This document shows positions 23,132 to 31,934 of a stretch of DNA of 36,402 nucleotides, in pieces. The stretch spans positions 1-36,402 of the forward strand of contig JADGNO010000207.1 of the NCBI GenBank assembly GCA_017883405.1, written 5' to 3'. This DNA comes from Occallatibacter sp. (GTDB lineage: Bacteria; Acidobacteriota; Terriglobia; Terriglobales; Acidobacteriaceae). Numbering within the stretch: the first letter of the stretch is position 1; every line of letters starts with the position of its first letter. A program made the translations under genes and the position numbers. The notes below the pieces were generated by a model. It made no database searches and had not been told where the DNA came from. It saw nothing but the letters and a program-made list of their open reading frames with translations.

Positions 23132-23947
23132 CTACCAGCTTCCACCAGCTCCGCCGCCGCCAAATCCACCGCCGCCGAAGCCACCAAAACCGCCTCCGCC
23201 GCCTCCACCACCGAAGCCACCCCCGCCAAATCCGCCACCGCCCCACCGGCGATCGGAACCGCTGCCAAGGATGCTTGAAAGCAGACCGTAACCGAGCAGC
23301 ATTCTGAAGATCGACGACCCTCCTGCGAACAGGAAGATAAGGATGAAAAAGATCAGGCCAATCGGAAAGCCACCGCGATGCGCATTTTGCTGCGGTTCCT
23401 GGGCAGGTGCCGGTTGATTCTCGAGCGTCACATTGGCGTCTGCCGCGATCACCTGCGCCAACTGCCCAACCGCCAGCGTTATAGCGGAGTCATAATCCTT
23501 GGCGCGCAGATAGGGAACCATAGCGCGCCCAATATCGCCCACCTTGGCGTCGTTCAGAATACCTTCCAGGCCGTATCCTACGTCGATTCGGTACTTGTGA
23601 TCGTCAACGGCCAGCAATACCAGTGCGCCCTTGTCCGATCCTTTCTTGCCCATCTTCCACTTGTCTTCAAGCCGGTTGGCATAGTCCGCCGCGTCATCGC
23701 CGTCCAGGTTGTGGATGGTGACGATGGCAATCTGCGAGTTGGCTGCCGAGTGGTCGAGTTGGCTGCAAATCGAGTCCAGCTGCGTAATTGTCTCTGCCGA
23801 AAGAACATGGGCGTAGTCATTGACGTAGTCGGAGGGCTTGGGGAGGCTGTCGACGCTTTCCGCGCAGGCCGGGAAAAATAAAAACGGGAAGAGAGCCGCC
23901 AGAAGCAGCCAGAAAACCTTCGATTGAGAGCGGCGCGAGCCTTTCAT
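23132..23947 (-). CDS. TPM-domain protein (YgcG family) with glycine-rich tail
   Basis: I start at the ATG at 23947, preceded by AAGGA, because it opens a signal peptide (VFWLLLAALFPFLFF). The mature protein has a TPM domain at about 38-165: DYVNDYAHVLS, SQIAIVTIHNLDG, GKKGSDKGALVLLAVDDHKYRIDVGYGLEG and VPYLRAKDYDSAI. A membrane helix (about 194-210) follows, then a tail from 235 to 269 that is almost only Gly and Phe. TPM_phosphatase domains in plants act in photosystem II repair; in bacteria the YgcG/LemA pairing is common but unexplained. A Cys at 28 (FPAC) might be lipidated, but the lipobox is poor. Confidence 0.88.
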   Translation of the reverse strand: MKGSRRSQSKVFWLLLAALFPFLFFPACAESVDSLPKPSDYVNDYAHVLSAETITQLDSICSQLDHSAANSQIAIVTIHNLDGDDAADYANRLEDKWKMGKKGSDKGALVLLAVDDHKYRIDVGYGLEGILNDAKVGDIGRAMVPYLRAKDYDSAITLAVGQLAQVIAADANVTLENQPAPAQEPQQNAHRGGFPIGLIFFILIFLFAGGSSIFRMLLGYGLLSSILGSGSDRRWGGGGFGGGGFGGGGGGGGFGGFGGGGFGGGGAGGSW

Positions 23948-24094
23948 TGCTTCCTTATTGTACGCGGAGGAGCCGCTGGAAGTTCCCTTGCGCGCTATCG
24001 GCCTGCGCAGTTGATTAGAGTGCTGTAAATGCATTATCTACATCAATTTCTACAGCAAGTGCTTCCTTGCCCCGCCGTCTAAACTGGAGAAGAC

Positions 24095-26185
24095 ATGAAT
24101 CAAAACCACCTTCCCACCCCTCCCGTTGCCCGCAAGGAACATTCTGAGACCCCGCTGCACGGCGTCGTCCTGGTCGACGACTACGCTTGGCTGCGCGACA
24201 AAGAGAACCCTGAAACAACTGCTTATCTTGAAGCTGAGAACGCCTACGCAGAGGCGGTGCTGGCGCCACTGAAAGAACTGCGCGAGCAGCTTTATCAGGA
24301 GATGCTTTCGCATATCAAGCAGACCGATGTTTCAGTTCCTTTCCGCGATGGGGATTGGTGGTACTACACGCGCACTGAAGAAGGCCTGCAGTATGCAATC
24401 CACTGCCGCAAGCGCGGCGGCAAAGGGGGGCCGGACAGCGGTGCGCCGGAACTTGTGATTCTGGATGGCAATGAAATGGCAAAGGGCCATGCCTTCTTCT
24501 CCGTCGGCTCAACAGACATTTCCGACGACGGGCGCTGGCTTGCGTACACCACAGACACTACCGGCTTCCGCCAGTACACGCTGCACATCAAGGACCTTGA
24601 AACAGGCGAAACTCTACCGGGTGAGGTTGAACGCGTTGGCTCAGTTGTATGGGCCGCGGATAACAGCACGCTGTTCTATTCAGTAGAAGATGAATTGCAG
24701 AAGCGGCAGTTCCAGTTATGGCGCGCGAATGGGCGGCAACTCAACGAGGGCGTGCTTGTTTACCAGGACGATGATGAACGGTTCAACCTGGGCGCGGGAC
24801 GCACGCGCGATGGCAAGTTCATTGTGATGGAATCTGCCAGCCACATCACTTCGGAATCGTGGTTTCTGCCTGCCGATGAACCCACAGGCGAGTTCACTGT
24901 GATCGCGCCGCGCGAAGATGATCACGAATACTCAATCGACCACCGCAACGGGCTCTGGTACATCCGCACCAACGATCGCGGACGCAACTTCCGGCTTGTA
25001 ACCGCGCATGTCGCCTCTCCGGGCCGCGAAAACTGGGTCGAACGCATTCCGCAACGTGATGACGTAATGATTGAGGAGATCGATCTGTTCGCCGGATTCT
25101 TTGTCGCCTGTGAACGCGAGGATGGCTTACCGCGGCTGCGGCTGTGGAATTTCTTCGGCGATGGGCCGCAGTGCGCGCAGTTGGGCGAAATCGCATTTCC
25201 CGAGCCAGCCTACAGCGCCCATCCGCACATCAACCGCATGTTTGATACAACGCTGTTTCGCTACGGATACCAGTCGCTGGTTTCGCCAAGTTCTGTTTAC
25301 GAATACGATTTTGTCAACGGCGAGTCAAATCTGCTCAAAGAAGTTGAAATTCCCGGCGGATTCGATCGCACCTGCTACGCAAGCGAGCGTGTGTACGCAA
25401 CTGCGCCCGATGGTGTCAAGGTTCCCGTCTCCATCGTATATCGCAAAGACAAGCGCGAACCGGGAGGCAATCCGCTGTATGTGTACGGTTACGGATCGTA
25501 CGGTTATTCGCTGCCGCTCAGCTTCGGGTCAAACCGGCTCAGCCTGCTCGATCGCGGCGTGGTGATGGCGTACGCACACATTCGCGGCGGCGGCGATCTG
25601 GGTGAGCCGTGGCACGATGCCGGAAAAATGCTGGTAAAGCGAAACACGTTCACAGACTTTATTGCGGCGGTCGAGCACCTCACCTCCGCAGGCTATGGCG
25701 ATTCTGCGCGGGTGGCCATTGAGGGCGGATCGGCTGGCGGGTTGCTCATGGGTGCAGTCGCTAACATGCGTCCCGAGCTGTTCCACGCAGTGCTTTCGCA
25801 CGTGCCTTTCGTCGACGTGATGAACACCATGCTCGATGCATCGCTGCCGCTGACCGTGCCCGAGTATGAAGAGTGGGGCGACCCGAACCAGGAAGAATAT
25901 TTTCGCTACATGCTCAGCTACTCACCGTACGACAATCTGAAGGCGATGGCGTATCCTGCCATGCTGGTGAAGACCTCGCTCAATGACAGCCAGGTGATGT
26001 ACTGGGAGCCCGCGAAGTACGTAGCCAAGCTGCGCACTCTCAAAACGGATGACAATGCATTGCTGCTGATCACCAATATGGAGGCAGGCCACGGCGGCGC
26101 CAGCGGACGCTACGACTATCTGAAAGAGATCGCGCTCGACTATGCGTTTGTGCTGCGCGAACTTGGAATTATCTCTCGCAATTAA
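24095..26185 (+). CDS. ptrB: Oligopeptidase B-like S9A serine peptidase
   Basis: A 696-residue prolyl-oligopeptidase-family enzyme without a signal peptide, so cytosolic. An N-terminal segment (HGVVLVDDYAWLRD) and a seven-bladed propeller (about 80-415) precede the alpha/beta-hydrolase domain (about 420-696). The catalytic triad is Ser546 in EGGSAGG, Asp631 in SLNDSQVMYWEP and His666 in EAGHGGASGRYD. These, and the GYGSYGYS and AHIRGGGDLGEPWH blocks, match oligopeptidase B, which cuts small peptides after Arg/Lys; prolyl specificity is less likely. The stop overlaps the stop of the converging fusion gene by 4 bp. GGAGA before the ATG serves as ribosome-binding site. It is divergent from the TPM gene. 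Confidence 0.92.
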   Translation: MNQNHLPTPPVARKEHSETPLHGVVLVDDYAWLRDKENPETTAYLEAENAYAEAVLAPLKELREQLYQEMLSHIKQTDVSVPFRDGDWWYYTRTEEGLQYAIHCRKRGGKGGPDSGAPELVILDGNEMAKGHAFFSVGSTDISDDGRWLAYTTDTTGFRQYTLHIKDLETGETLPGEVERVGSVVWAADNSTLFYSVEDELQKRQFQLWRANGRQLNEGVLVYQDDDERFNLGAGRTRDGKFIVMESASHITSESWFLPADEPTGEFTVIAPREDDHEYSIDHRNGLWYIRTNDRGRNFRLVTAHVASPGRENWVERIPQRDDVMIEEIDLFAGFFVACEREDGLPRLRLWNFFGDGPQCAQLGEIAFPEPAYSAHPHINRMFDTTLFRYGYQSLVSPSSVYEYDFVNGESNLLKEVEIPGGFDRTCYASERVYATAPDGVKVPVSIVYRKDKREPGGNPLYVYGYGSYGYSLPLSFGSNRLSLLDRGVVMAYAHIRGGGDLGEPWHDAGKMLVKRNTFTDFIAAVEHLTSAGYGDSARVAIEGGSAGGLLMGAVANMRPELFHAVLSHVPFVDVMNTMLDASLPLTVPEYEEWGDPNQEEYFRYMLSYSPYDNLKAMAYPAMLVKTSLNDSQVMYWEPAKYVAKLRTLKTDDNALLLITNMEAGHGGASGRYDYLKEIALDYAFVLRELGIISRN

Positions 26186-29100
26186 TGCGAAACCTCGGTC
26201 AGCACATCGGTCTCTTTGCTCATCTTTGCAGTGCGTTCGAGCTTGTCCCAGTTGAACGGCTTGCCATCAATGGCGCGCTTCACCGTTTTGAAGAGCACCA
26301 GAGAGAATAGCTGTCGATAAGCGAAGCGTTGCAGCCAGATGTGCCACAGCAGCCAGCCGTCACCCTTGTTCGCGGGATGGCGGCGCTCAAGCGAGAAGGC
26401 AATCGACGACGTAACGAAATCGATCACCAGGAAGCCGACGAAGTACACGACCAGCTTCATCAGGCTCTCCGATGAAGCCGCTTCAGGATGATAGTGGCGA
26501 TCGACGAGAAAATTGACGACGCCAAACAGGAACATCAAGTCAATGAACGGCGAAACCAGCGGCAGCAGCATCTGGAAGATCACGATGTTCGGTAGTGCGA
26601 AAAGCCCCATCGCCTTGTTGCGAATAAACGCGGCCTTGTGTTTCCATACCGCCTGCAGAATTCCGAATGACCAGCGGAAACGCTGGCGCATAAGGCCACT
26701 CGCCGTCACTGGAGCCTCAGTGAATGCCAACGAGCGATCTTCGTATTTCACTCTGAGCCCCTGCTCGAGCAGGTTCATCGTCAGGTCGGCATCTTCGGCT
26801 ACTGTGTTTAGCGGGTAGCCTCCTGCCTGCCGCACCCGTTCCGTTCTCCATGCGCCAATGGCTCCCGGCACCACCGTGACCACGTTGAAGAGGTCGAGCG
26901 CGCGGCGTTCAAAGTTTTGGCTGGTGATGTATTCGAGCGCCTGCCAGCGCGTCCACAGGTTAACGCGGTTGCCAACCTTGGCATTGCCGGCCATGGCGCC
27001 GATGCGCGGATCTTCAAAGTGCGGGATCAGGCGCGAGATTGCGTCAGCGGCGATTACGGTATCCGCGTCGATGCCGACGTAGACTTCTTCAGTGATGCGT
27101 TCCAGCGCAAAATTCAGCGCGGCGGCCTTGCCCTCGTTTGGCTTGCTCAGCACCTGTACGCGTCCAGCGGCAATCTCCGCGGCGTAAGCCTCGCGCGCAA
27201 CTTCAGCGGTGCGATCGGAAGAGCCGTCGTCAATCACTACTACGTGCAGGTTTTTGTAATCGGAGTTGAGTACTGAACGAATGGTGCGTACGATCACAGT
27301 TTCTTCGTTGTATGCAGGTATGAGCACAGCAACGCGCGGATTGTAGCCCGGCGTGGACCCGCGGTACGGCTTCTGCAGTCGATCGATAACGGCGAAAACC
27401 CCCACCAGGATCAGCCGGGAACTCATTAGAATGTCGCCTACGAAGAAGATGGCCACGATGAAGTTGCCGACGATGTCGAGAGCGGAGAATGCAATCGAAT
27501 CCGGCAGCGCGCGCAGCCGTTGCCAGAAACCTAGCGGCGGCATCACCTCGGCGGTAGTTTTGCCCATTAACGCGGAGACGGGAACCAGGGTGTATCCATG
27601 TGCACGCAGCGCGTCGATGAGCACCGGAAGTGCGTCGACCGTCGCCTGTCGATTGCCGCCGCCATCGTGCATCAGGATAATGGAGCCGCGAAATTGCGGT
27701 TTCACCTTCATCGTGTCCAGTTGCGCCAGCACCGATTGCGCAATTTCCTGCGGCGTCTTGCGAGGGTTCTCGTTCCAGTCGTCGGTATCAATCTTGTTGC
27801 CGATGATGGTGTATCCGTCGCGCTGAATGTTAACCACCGGCGCGGCCTGGTCATCGGTGTCTGGCTCTTCGTCAATGTCGTAAGGGGGCCTGAAGTAGAG
27901 TGGCTGCACGCCGAGTTTGCTGGCAAATAACCTGCCGGTCAGCTTTACTTCAAGGTCAAGATGCTGTGCGGAAATTTCGCTGATGTCGGGATGGGTCCAC
28001 GTATGATTTCCGATCTCGTGGCCTTCCCGGTAAATTCGCTGCAGCACGCTCACATTCTCAGCCGCATCTGAACCGATCACCATGAAGGTGCCCTTCACGT
28101 TCTTTCGTTTCAGAATGTCGAGAATTTTCGGCGTCCACTTTGCATCGGGTCCATCGTCAAACGAGATCGCGAGTTCTTTGGGATTGTATCCGTATTGGTC
28201 AATCGTGTAGGTGCGCGGATACACGTCCATATGCTCGTCGATAATGAGTTTTTTGCGCGGATCAGGTTCGTCGGTATCGACTGTGACGGAGCGCTTGCCT
28301 TGCTGGGGCAAAGCAACCACGCGAAGAATATCGCCCTCGCCTTCGGTATCAAGATCGTGCCCCGGCCGCACTGAGCTCAGATCCTGGAGCGAATCAGGAT
28401 TGCTCGGGCGGTCCCAGACGCTCCAGAGTGAACTGTCTTCTTCGCCGAGCCGCCAAAGTGCAAAGGTCTGCAGGCCAAGCAAACGCGCTGCGCGCATTTG
28501 GTCAAGCAGCGAAACCGCGTCGAGAAACCACACCACATGACGCTGATTCTTGTCTTCGTCAATGTATTCAAAGTGAGGATTGAGTGCGTCGTAGTTCAGA
28601 TCCAGGTCGGCATCGGCATCGGACGCCTCCTGCCACGCCTCTGAAACCGACAGGTCCTGCGTATCCATCACTTCAGGCTTTGGATGCCGGCGGTCCTTCG
28701 GATCGGGTATCGAAAGCGTCCAGTCGTAACCATAGTTGCCGACTGCGCAGATCAGTTTTTCTTTTGGGACGACCTTGAGGACGCGCTGAAGATTTGCAAC
28801 AAACCAGTTCTGGCTTGCCACCGGTCCCGGATCGCTCTCGGCTTCGTGTTCGTCATAATTCATCAGCACGATGCCGTCGGAATGTGCGGCGATCTGCTTG
28901 AGATCGCTTTCGGGCGCCTGTGCCGCTACGTTCACGTAGAGGCGGAGATTCATGGGGTGCAGATCCGAGTACAGTTCAAGAATGAAGTTTAGGTACGCCG
29001 GGTCGGCATCATCCTTCAGATTTTCAATGTCCAGTGAAAGTCCGCGATACACCGGATACGCTGTGAAGAACTCAACGATCTGCCGGCGAATCACAAGTCT

Positions 29101-29712
29101 CTTGCTGTTGTCTTTCAACAGATCGCCGACAGCCGCATCCCAAACCTGTGTGTGCGGATTGTAGTTGTTCAGGTGAGGGAAGATTTCTGTATCTTCCTTG
29201 GCGACCTGAATCACGTTCTTGACTCGATTCTGAATGTCAGGATCGCGAACGTTATTTTTGGTGATCAGCTGATACTCGTGCAGGTTGTCAGCCGTCATTC
29301 CCATTAGGTTTCCGGTGGCAGAGTTTATGTGGAGCCACTGAGCAAAAAGCAAATCGATCTGATGGACGTGCTCTTTGAGGGATGAGTAGCTGGCCGCGTC
29401 GTCCTGCACGTAGTAGGCAGCGCGCAAGCCTTCGCCGGTGTTGAACGGAATTTCGGAGGGACGCCGCGCTGTCCTGCGCCGGGCAGGCCGCTGGCCTTTG
29501 CTGCCGCGCATTAAAACGGAACGGTCGGGCAACGCTTTGTAATTGTGCTTAGGGACCGGCAGCAGCAGTTGCGGCAGATTCTGAAACCGTACAACATTAA
29601 AAATAAAAGCGACCACAACCAGCGTGGCGATCACGACGGCAATATCGAAAATGCGCCGCAGACGTCTCCATCGCTTGCGCTGTGGATCCAGAAATATTTG
29701 TCGATCAGGCAT
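26182..29712 (-). CDS. GH18-like / NodB deacetylase / family 2 glycosyltransferase fusion
   Basis: A 1176-residue three-enzyme protein. A membrane helix (24-44) leads to a GH18-like domain (about 95-460) with LSLDIEN; of the DxxDxDxE motif only Asp228 and Glu230 remain. A C-terminal WRLGEEDSSLW segment resembles YaaH-type GH18. The NodB/CE4 deacetylase (about 512-710) has SFDDGPD (Asp519/Asp520), HTWTH (His570, His574), RPPYD (Arg608) and LMHDGG (His682). A hydrophobic hairpin (744-776) leads to a processive GT2 domain: IDDGSSD (828-834), DAD (882-884), ED (973-974) and QRFRW (1010-1014), then C-terminal helices. This places polymerisation inside and deacetylation/cleavage outside the membrane, as in PgaB plus PgaC for poly-GlcNAc. 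The polymer here is unproven. Confidence 0.86.
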   Translation of the reverse strand: MPDRQIFLDPQRKRWRRLRRIFDIAVVIATLVVVAFIFNVVRFQNLPQLLLPVPKHNYKALPDRSVLMRGSKGQRPARRRTARRPSEIPFNTGEGLRAAYYVQDDAASYSSLKEHVHQIDLLFAQWLHINSATGNLMGMTADNLHEYQLITKNNVRDPDIQNRVKNVIQVAKEDTEIFPHLNNYNPHTQVWDAAVGDLLKDNSKRLVIRRQIVEFFTAYPVYRGLSLDIENLKDDADPAYLNFILELYSDLHPMNLRLYVNVAAQAPESDLKQIAAHSDGIVLMNYDEHEAESDPGPVASQNWFVANLQRVLKVVPKEKLICAVGNYGYDWTLSIPDPKDRRHPKPEVMDTQDLSVSEAWQEASDADADLDLNYDALNPHFEYIDEDKNQRHVVWFLDAVSLLDQMRAARLLGLQTFALWRLGEEDSSLWSVWDRPSNPDSLQDLSSVRPGHDLDTEGEGDILRVVALPQQGKRSVTVDTDEPDPRKKLIIDEHMDVYPRTYTIDQYGYNPKELAISFDDGPDAKWTPKILDILKRKNVKGTFMVIGSDAAENVSVLQRIYREGHEIGNHTWTHPDISEISAQHLDLEVKLTGRLFASKLGVQPLYFRPPYDIDEEPDTDDQAAPVVNIQRDGYTIIGNKIDTDDWNENPRKTPQEIAQSVLAQLDTMKVKPQFRGSIILMHDGGGNRQATVDALPVLIDALRAHGYTLVPVSALMGKTTAEVMPPLGFWQRLRALPDSIAFSALDIVGNFIVAIFFVGDILMSSRLILVGVFAVIDRLQKPYRGSTPGYNPRVAVLIPAYNEETVIVRTIRSVLNSDYKNLHVVVIDDGSSDRTAEVAREAYAAEIAAGRVQVLSKPNEGKAAALNFALERITEEVYVGIDADTVIAADAISRLIPHFEDPRIGAMAGNAKVGNRVNLWTRWQALEYITSQNFERRALDLFNVVTVVPGAIGAWRTERVRQAGGYPLNTVAEDADLTMNLLEQGLRVKYEDRSLAFTEAPVTASGLMRQRFRWSFGILQAVWKHKAAFIRNKAMGLFALPNIVIFQMLLPLVSPFIDLMFLFGVVNFLVDRHYHPEAASSESLMKLVVYFVGFLVIDFVTSSIAFSLERRHPANKGDGWLLWHIWLQRFAYRQLFSLVLFKTVKRAIDGKPFNWDKLERTAKMSKETDVLTEVSH

Positions 29713-29742
29713 GGCCGGGGTCAGATCCTTACAAGCAAAACC

Positions 29743-29776
29743 CGATTCGACGGGCTAGGCTATACATATCGAATCG
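29743..29776. repeat. Inverted repeat between divergent glycosyltransferase genes
   Basis: CGATTCGA (29743-29750) and TCGAATCG (29769-29776) are perfect 8-bp inverted repeats around an 18-bp spacer. The spacer contains TATACAT, a plausible -10. The repeat ends one base before the ATG of the GT-C gene and lies 31 bp from the start of the fusion gene. It could be an operator for both genes or a leader hairpin. Confidence 0.5.
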
Positions 29777-29777
29777 T

Positions 29778-31250
29778 ATGGAAGCTGCCCGACAGAGTCA
29801 ATCAAGCCCGCCTGACGCCACGCCCTCTATTCGAGAAGGCCTGTGGAAGTTCGCCTGTTCCTGGGGCCCGGCCTTGCTCGCGGGGCTTGCATTCCGGCTT
29901 TGGATACTGAAAAAGCTCTTCCTGGTCACGGGGGACTCGCTGATTTACGGAGAGCTGGCTAAAAGTCTGCTGCACGGGCATTACAGCCGGATGCTGGTGG
30001 AGGGAACCGCCGTCCCCAGCATGATTCGCCTGCCCGGCTACCCGTTCTATCTTGCCGTCTGCTTCAGGCTCTTTGGCATCGACAATTACTTTGCGCCAGT
30101 GCTCATCCAGATTGCACTGGAATTGCTCGGCTGTTTTTTGCTGGCCGATTTTGCAGCCCGCGTGGCTCCGTCTGGTCTTGCCGCAGGTACGCGGCGGACA
30201 ACACTTTGGCTGGCGGCGCTTTGCCCGTTTACGGCCTCATTTTCGGTGGGTCCGCTCGCTGAGCCTCTCACGCTTTTCTCACTGGCGCTCGTCATGTGGG
30301 CTATGGCTCGCTTTACGGATGAACCGCGGTGGTCCAGCGCACTCTGGTTTACGTTTGCCATCACTTATGCAGCCCTTCTTCGCCCGGATGGCGCATTGGC
30401 CGCCGTTGCATTTGCTCCAGCCTTGCTGGCTGGCGCTTGGCGGGGTCGAGGGACCGCGAGAATGCAGGTTGCCAGGCTGATGCGCATTGCAACTGTCTGT
30501 GCGCTGCTTGCGCTCGCTCCGTTTGTCGCGTGGACCTGGCGCAACTGGAGCGTGTTTCATGTGTTCCAGCCGCTTGCTCCGCGGTTCGCGAACGACCCGG
30601 GCGAAGATCCAAATATGGGTTGGGAGCATTGGGTTAAGACATGGTGTCTCGATTGGTCATCAACGTACGATGTGTATTGGAACGTGCCTGATGACTCGCT
30701 TGATGTGAGCAAACTGCCGAGCCGAGCATTCGATTCTCCGGCGCAGTTTACCGAGACCGCTCAGTTGGCAGCGGAATACAACAGCCACAATTACGAACTG
30801 ACACCCGCGATTGATGCTCGCTTTGAACACCTCGCACAGCAGCGCATTTCCACCAATCCATTGCGTTATTACGTCTGGCTGCCGCTGGGGCGTCTAGCCG
30901 ACATGTGGCTGCGCCCGCGCGTTGAGAATCTCAACATCGATCGAGATTGGTGGGTGTACGCGCACCACCGCGCTGAAACGCGTTTCAGCATTTTCTACGC
31001 GGGGCTCAATTTGTTTTACCTGGTGTTGGCGGGGGTTGGAATTCTGCTTCGGCCGCGCTTTTGGAAGTCGCTGCTGGCATACATGCTGTTGCGGAGCGCG
31101 TTATTGCTTACCGTGGAGGCACCCGAAACGCGCTATACGATCGAGTGCTTCCCGATGCTGTTTGTATTTGCAGGGATTGGGTTTTATTGGGTAATCGTGC
31201 GGGTCTGCTTGTCGGTCTTGAAAGTGAAAGCATCGGACGGCAATGGCTGA
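29778..31250 (+). CDS. GT-C-type membrane glycosyltransferase (GT39/ArnT-like)
   Basis: From the ATG at 29778 this is 490 residues; the frame is open further upstream but that part overlaps the divergent gene. There is no clear ribosome-binding site. It has about ten hydrophobic segments. Near the N-terminus a loop with Asp (LVTGDSLIYGELAKSLLHGHYS) resembles the catalytic acidic loop of GT-C enzymes that use polyprenyl-phosphate sugars (dolichyl-phosphate-mannose mannosyltransferase, ArnT). RLPGYPFYL follows, as in that superfamily. Acceptor and sugar are unknown. It is divergent from the polysaccharide fusion gene, and its 3' end overlaps the LolA-like gene by 67 bp on the opposite strand. 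Confidence 0.75.
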   Translation: MEAARQSQSSPPDATPSIREGLWKFACSWGPALLAGLAFRLWILKKLFLVTGDSLIYGELAKSLLHGHYSRMLVEGTAVPSMIRLPGYPFYLAVCFRLFGIDNYFAPVLIQIALELLGCFLLADFAARVAPSGLAAGTRRTTLWLAALCPFTASFSVGPLAEPLTLFSLALVMWAMARFTDEPRWSSALWFTFAITYAALLRPDGALAAVAFAPALLAGAWRGRGTARMQVARLMRIATVCALLALAPFVAWTWRNWSVFHVFQPLAPRFANDPGEDPNMGWEHWVKTWCLDWSSTYDVYWNVPDDSLDVSKLPSRAFDSPAQFTETAQLAAEYNSHNYELTPAIDARFEHLAQQRISTNPLRYYVWLPLGRLADMWLRPRVENLNIDRDWWVYAHHRAETRFSIFYAGLNLFYLVLAGVGILLRPRFWKSLLAYMLLRSALLLTVEAPETRYTIECFPMLFVFAGIGFYWVIVRVCLSVLKVKASDGNG

Positions 31251-31885
31251 TTGACCTTGAGGTTCATGTATTGGCAGGTTCGCGTCTGGCCCTGACCCTG
31301 GTCAATCAATTGACGCACGCTTACGCCGCGATCACTGTCCATCCATAGCGTGACTTTTGGAATATTTTTCCGTACCACCGGATCTTTTGCGGTCATCTCC
31401 AACTTGTCGGTGGTGATGCCATCGATCTTTTCCGTGCCCAGGTACTTGATGTTCCACTTATCTTCTAATTCTTTGCCGCTGGCGCCAAAGCCGAGCATAA
31501 ACCACTTCTGGTATTCGCTGAACTTGGTCAGGACGGTTACCTGGTTCACCTTCTGTTCGTAGAGCTTGATAGTTCCCCCGGAGCTGACCACGACTTTAGG
31601 AACCGGGCGGCCATTGACCTCGTTGATGTGGGCCGCCATTTGGGAGTTTTTCGGATCGCGCTTGTAGTAGACGGTGCCTTTTTGTACATCCTTGTCGTAT
31701 ATCGGCTCGGTAGTCACGGTATCGAACTCGAATTCGGCGGAGGTAGTGCGAAAATTGGCAGACGCCGTGTCGAGTTTGCGCAGCACGGTCTGCAGATCAT
31801 CTGCCGCAAAGACAGTGCGCGCGGACGCCATGGCCGACACAAGTGCAGCGGCAAGGATTATTTTTTTTGAAAGCATCATTCTCAT
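31184..31885 (-). CDS. LolA-like periplasmic carrier protein
   Basis: A 233-residue protein with a signal peptide (MRMMLSKKIILAAALVSAMASARTVFAAD) and an incomplete beta-barrel of the LolA/LppX type: LDTASANFRTTSAEFEFDT, VYYKRDPKNSQMAAHI, VPKVTLWMDSDRGVSVRQLI and a final DAFTFKTDK. LolA shuttles lipoproteins from the inner to the outer membrane; divergent LolA-like proteins, common in acidobacteria, may have other hydrophobic cargo. The signature strands at the C-terminus lie inside the overlap with the GT-C gene, so both frames appear genuine there. The small membrane protein and serS genes upstream on the same strand may be co-transcribed. Function beyond a periplasmic carrier is inference. 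Confidence 0.78.
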   Translation of the reverse strand: MRMMLSKKIILAAALVSAMASARTVFAADDLQTVLRKLDTASANFRTTSAEFEFDTVTTEPIYDKDVQKGTVYYKRDPKNSQMAAHINEVNGRPVPKVVVSSGGTIKLYEQKVNQVTVLTKFSEYQKWFMLGFGASGKELEDKWNIKYLGTEKIDGITTDKLEMTAKDPVVRKNIPKVTLWMDSDRGVSVRQLIDQGQGQTRTCQYMNLKVNQPLPSDAFTFKTDKQTRTITQ

Positions 31886-31934
31886 AACCTGATTCGATGT
31901 AACGTTTTTCGCGGCGATACGAAGTGTGCGATGA

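Noticed and set aside
23140-23245. Repetitive CCGCC/CCACC stretch as a DNA repeat element
   Set aside because: It is the low-complexity coding sequence of the Gly-rich tail of the TPM protein.
24011-24039. TTGATT-17-TTATCT promoter for the S9 peptidase gene
   Set aside because: The -10 matches consensus at only two positions, so it is not listed as a feature.
29682-29777. Upstream extension of the GT-C glycosyltransferase by 32 codons
   Set aside because: It overlaps the start of the divergent fusion gene and has no membrane or family character; ATG 29778 is preferred.
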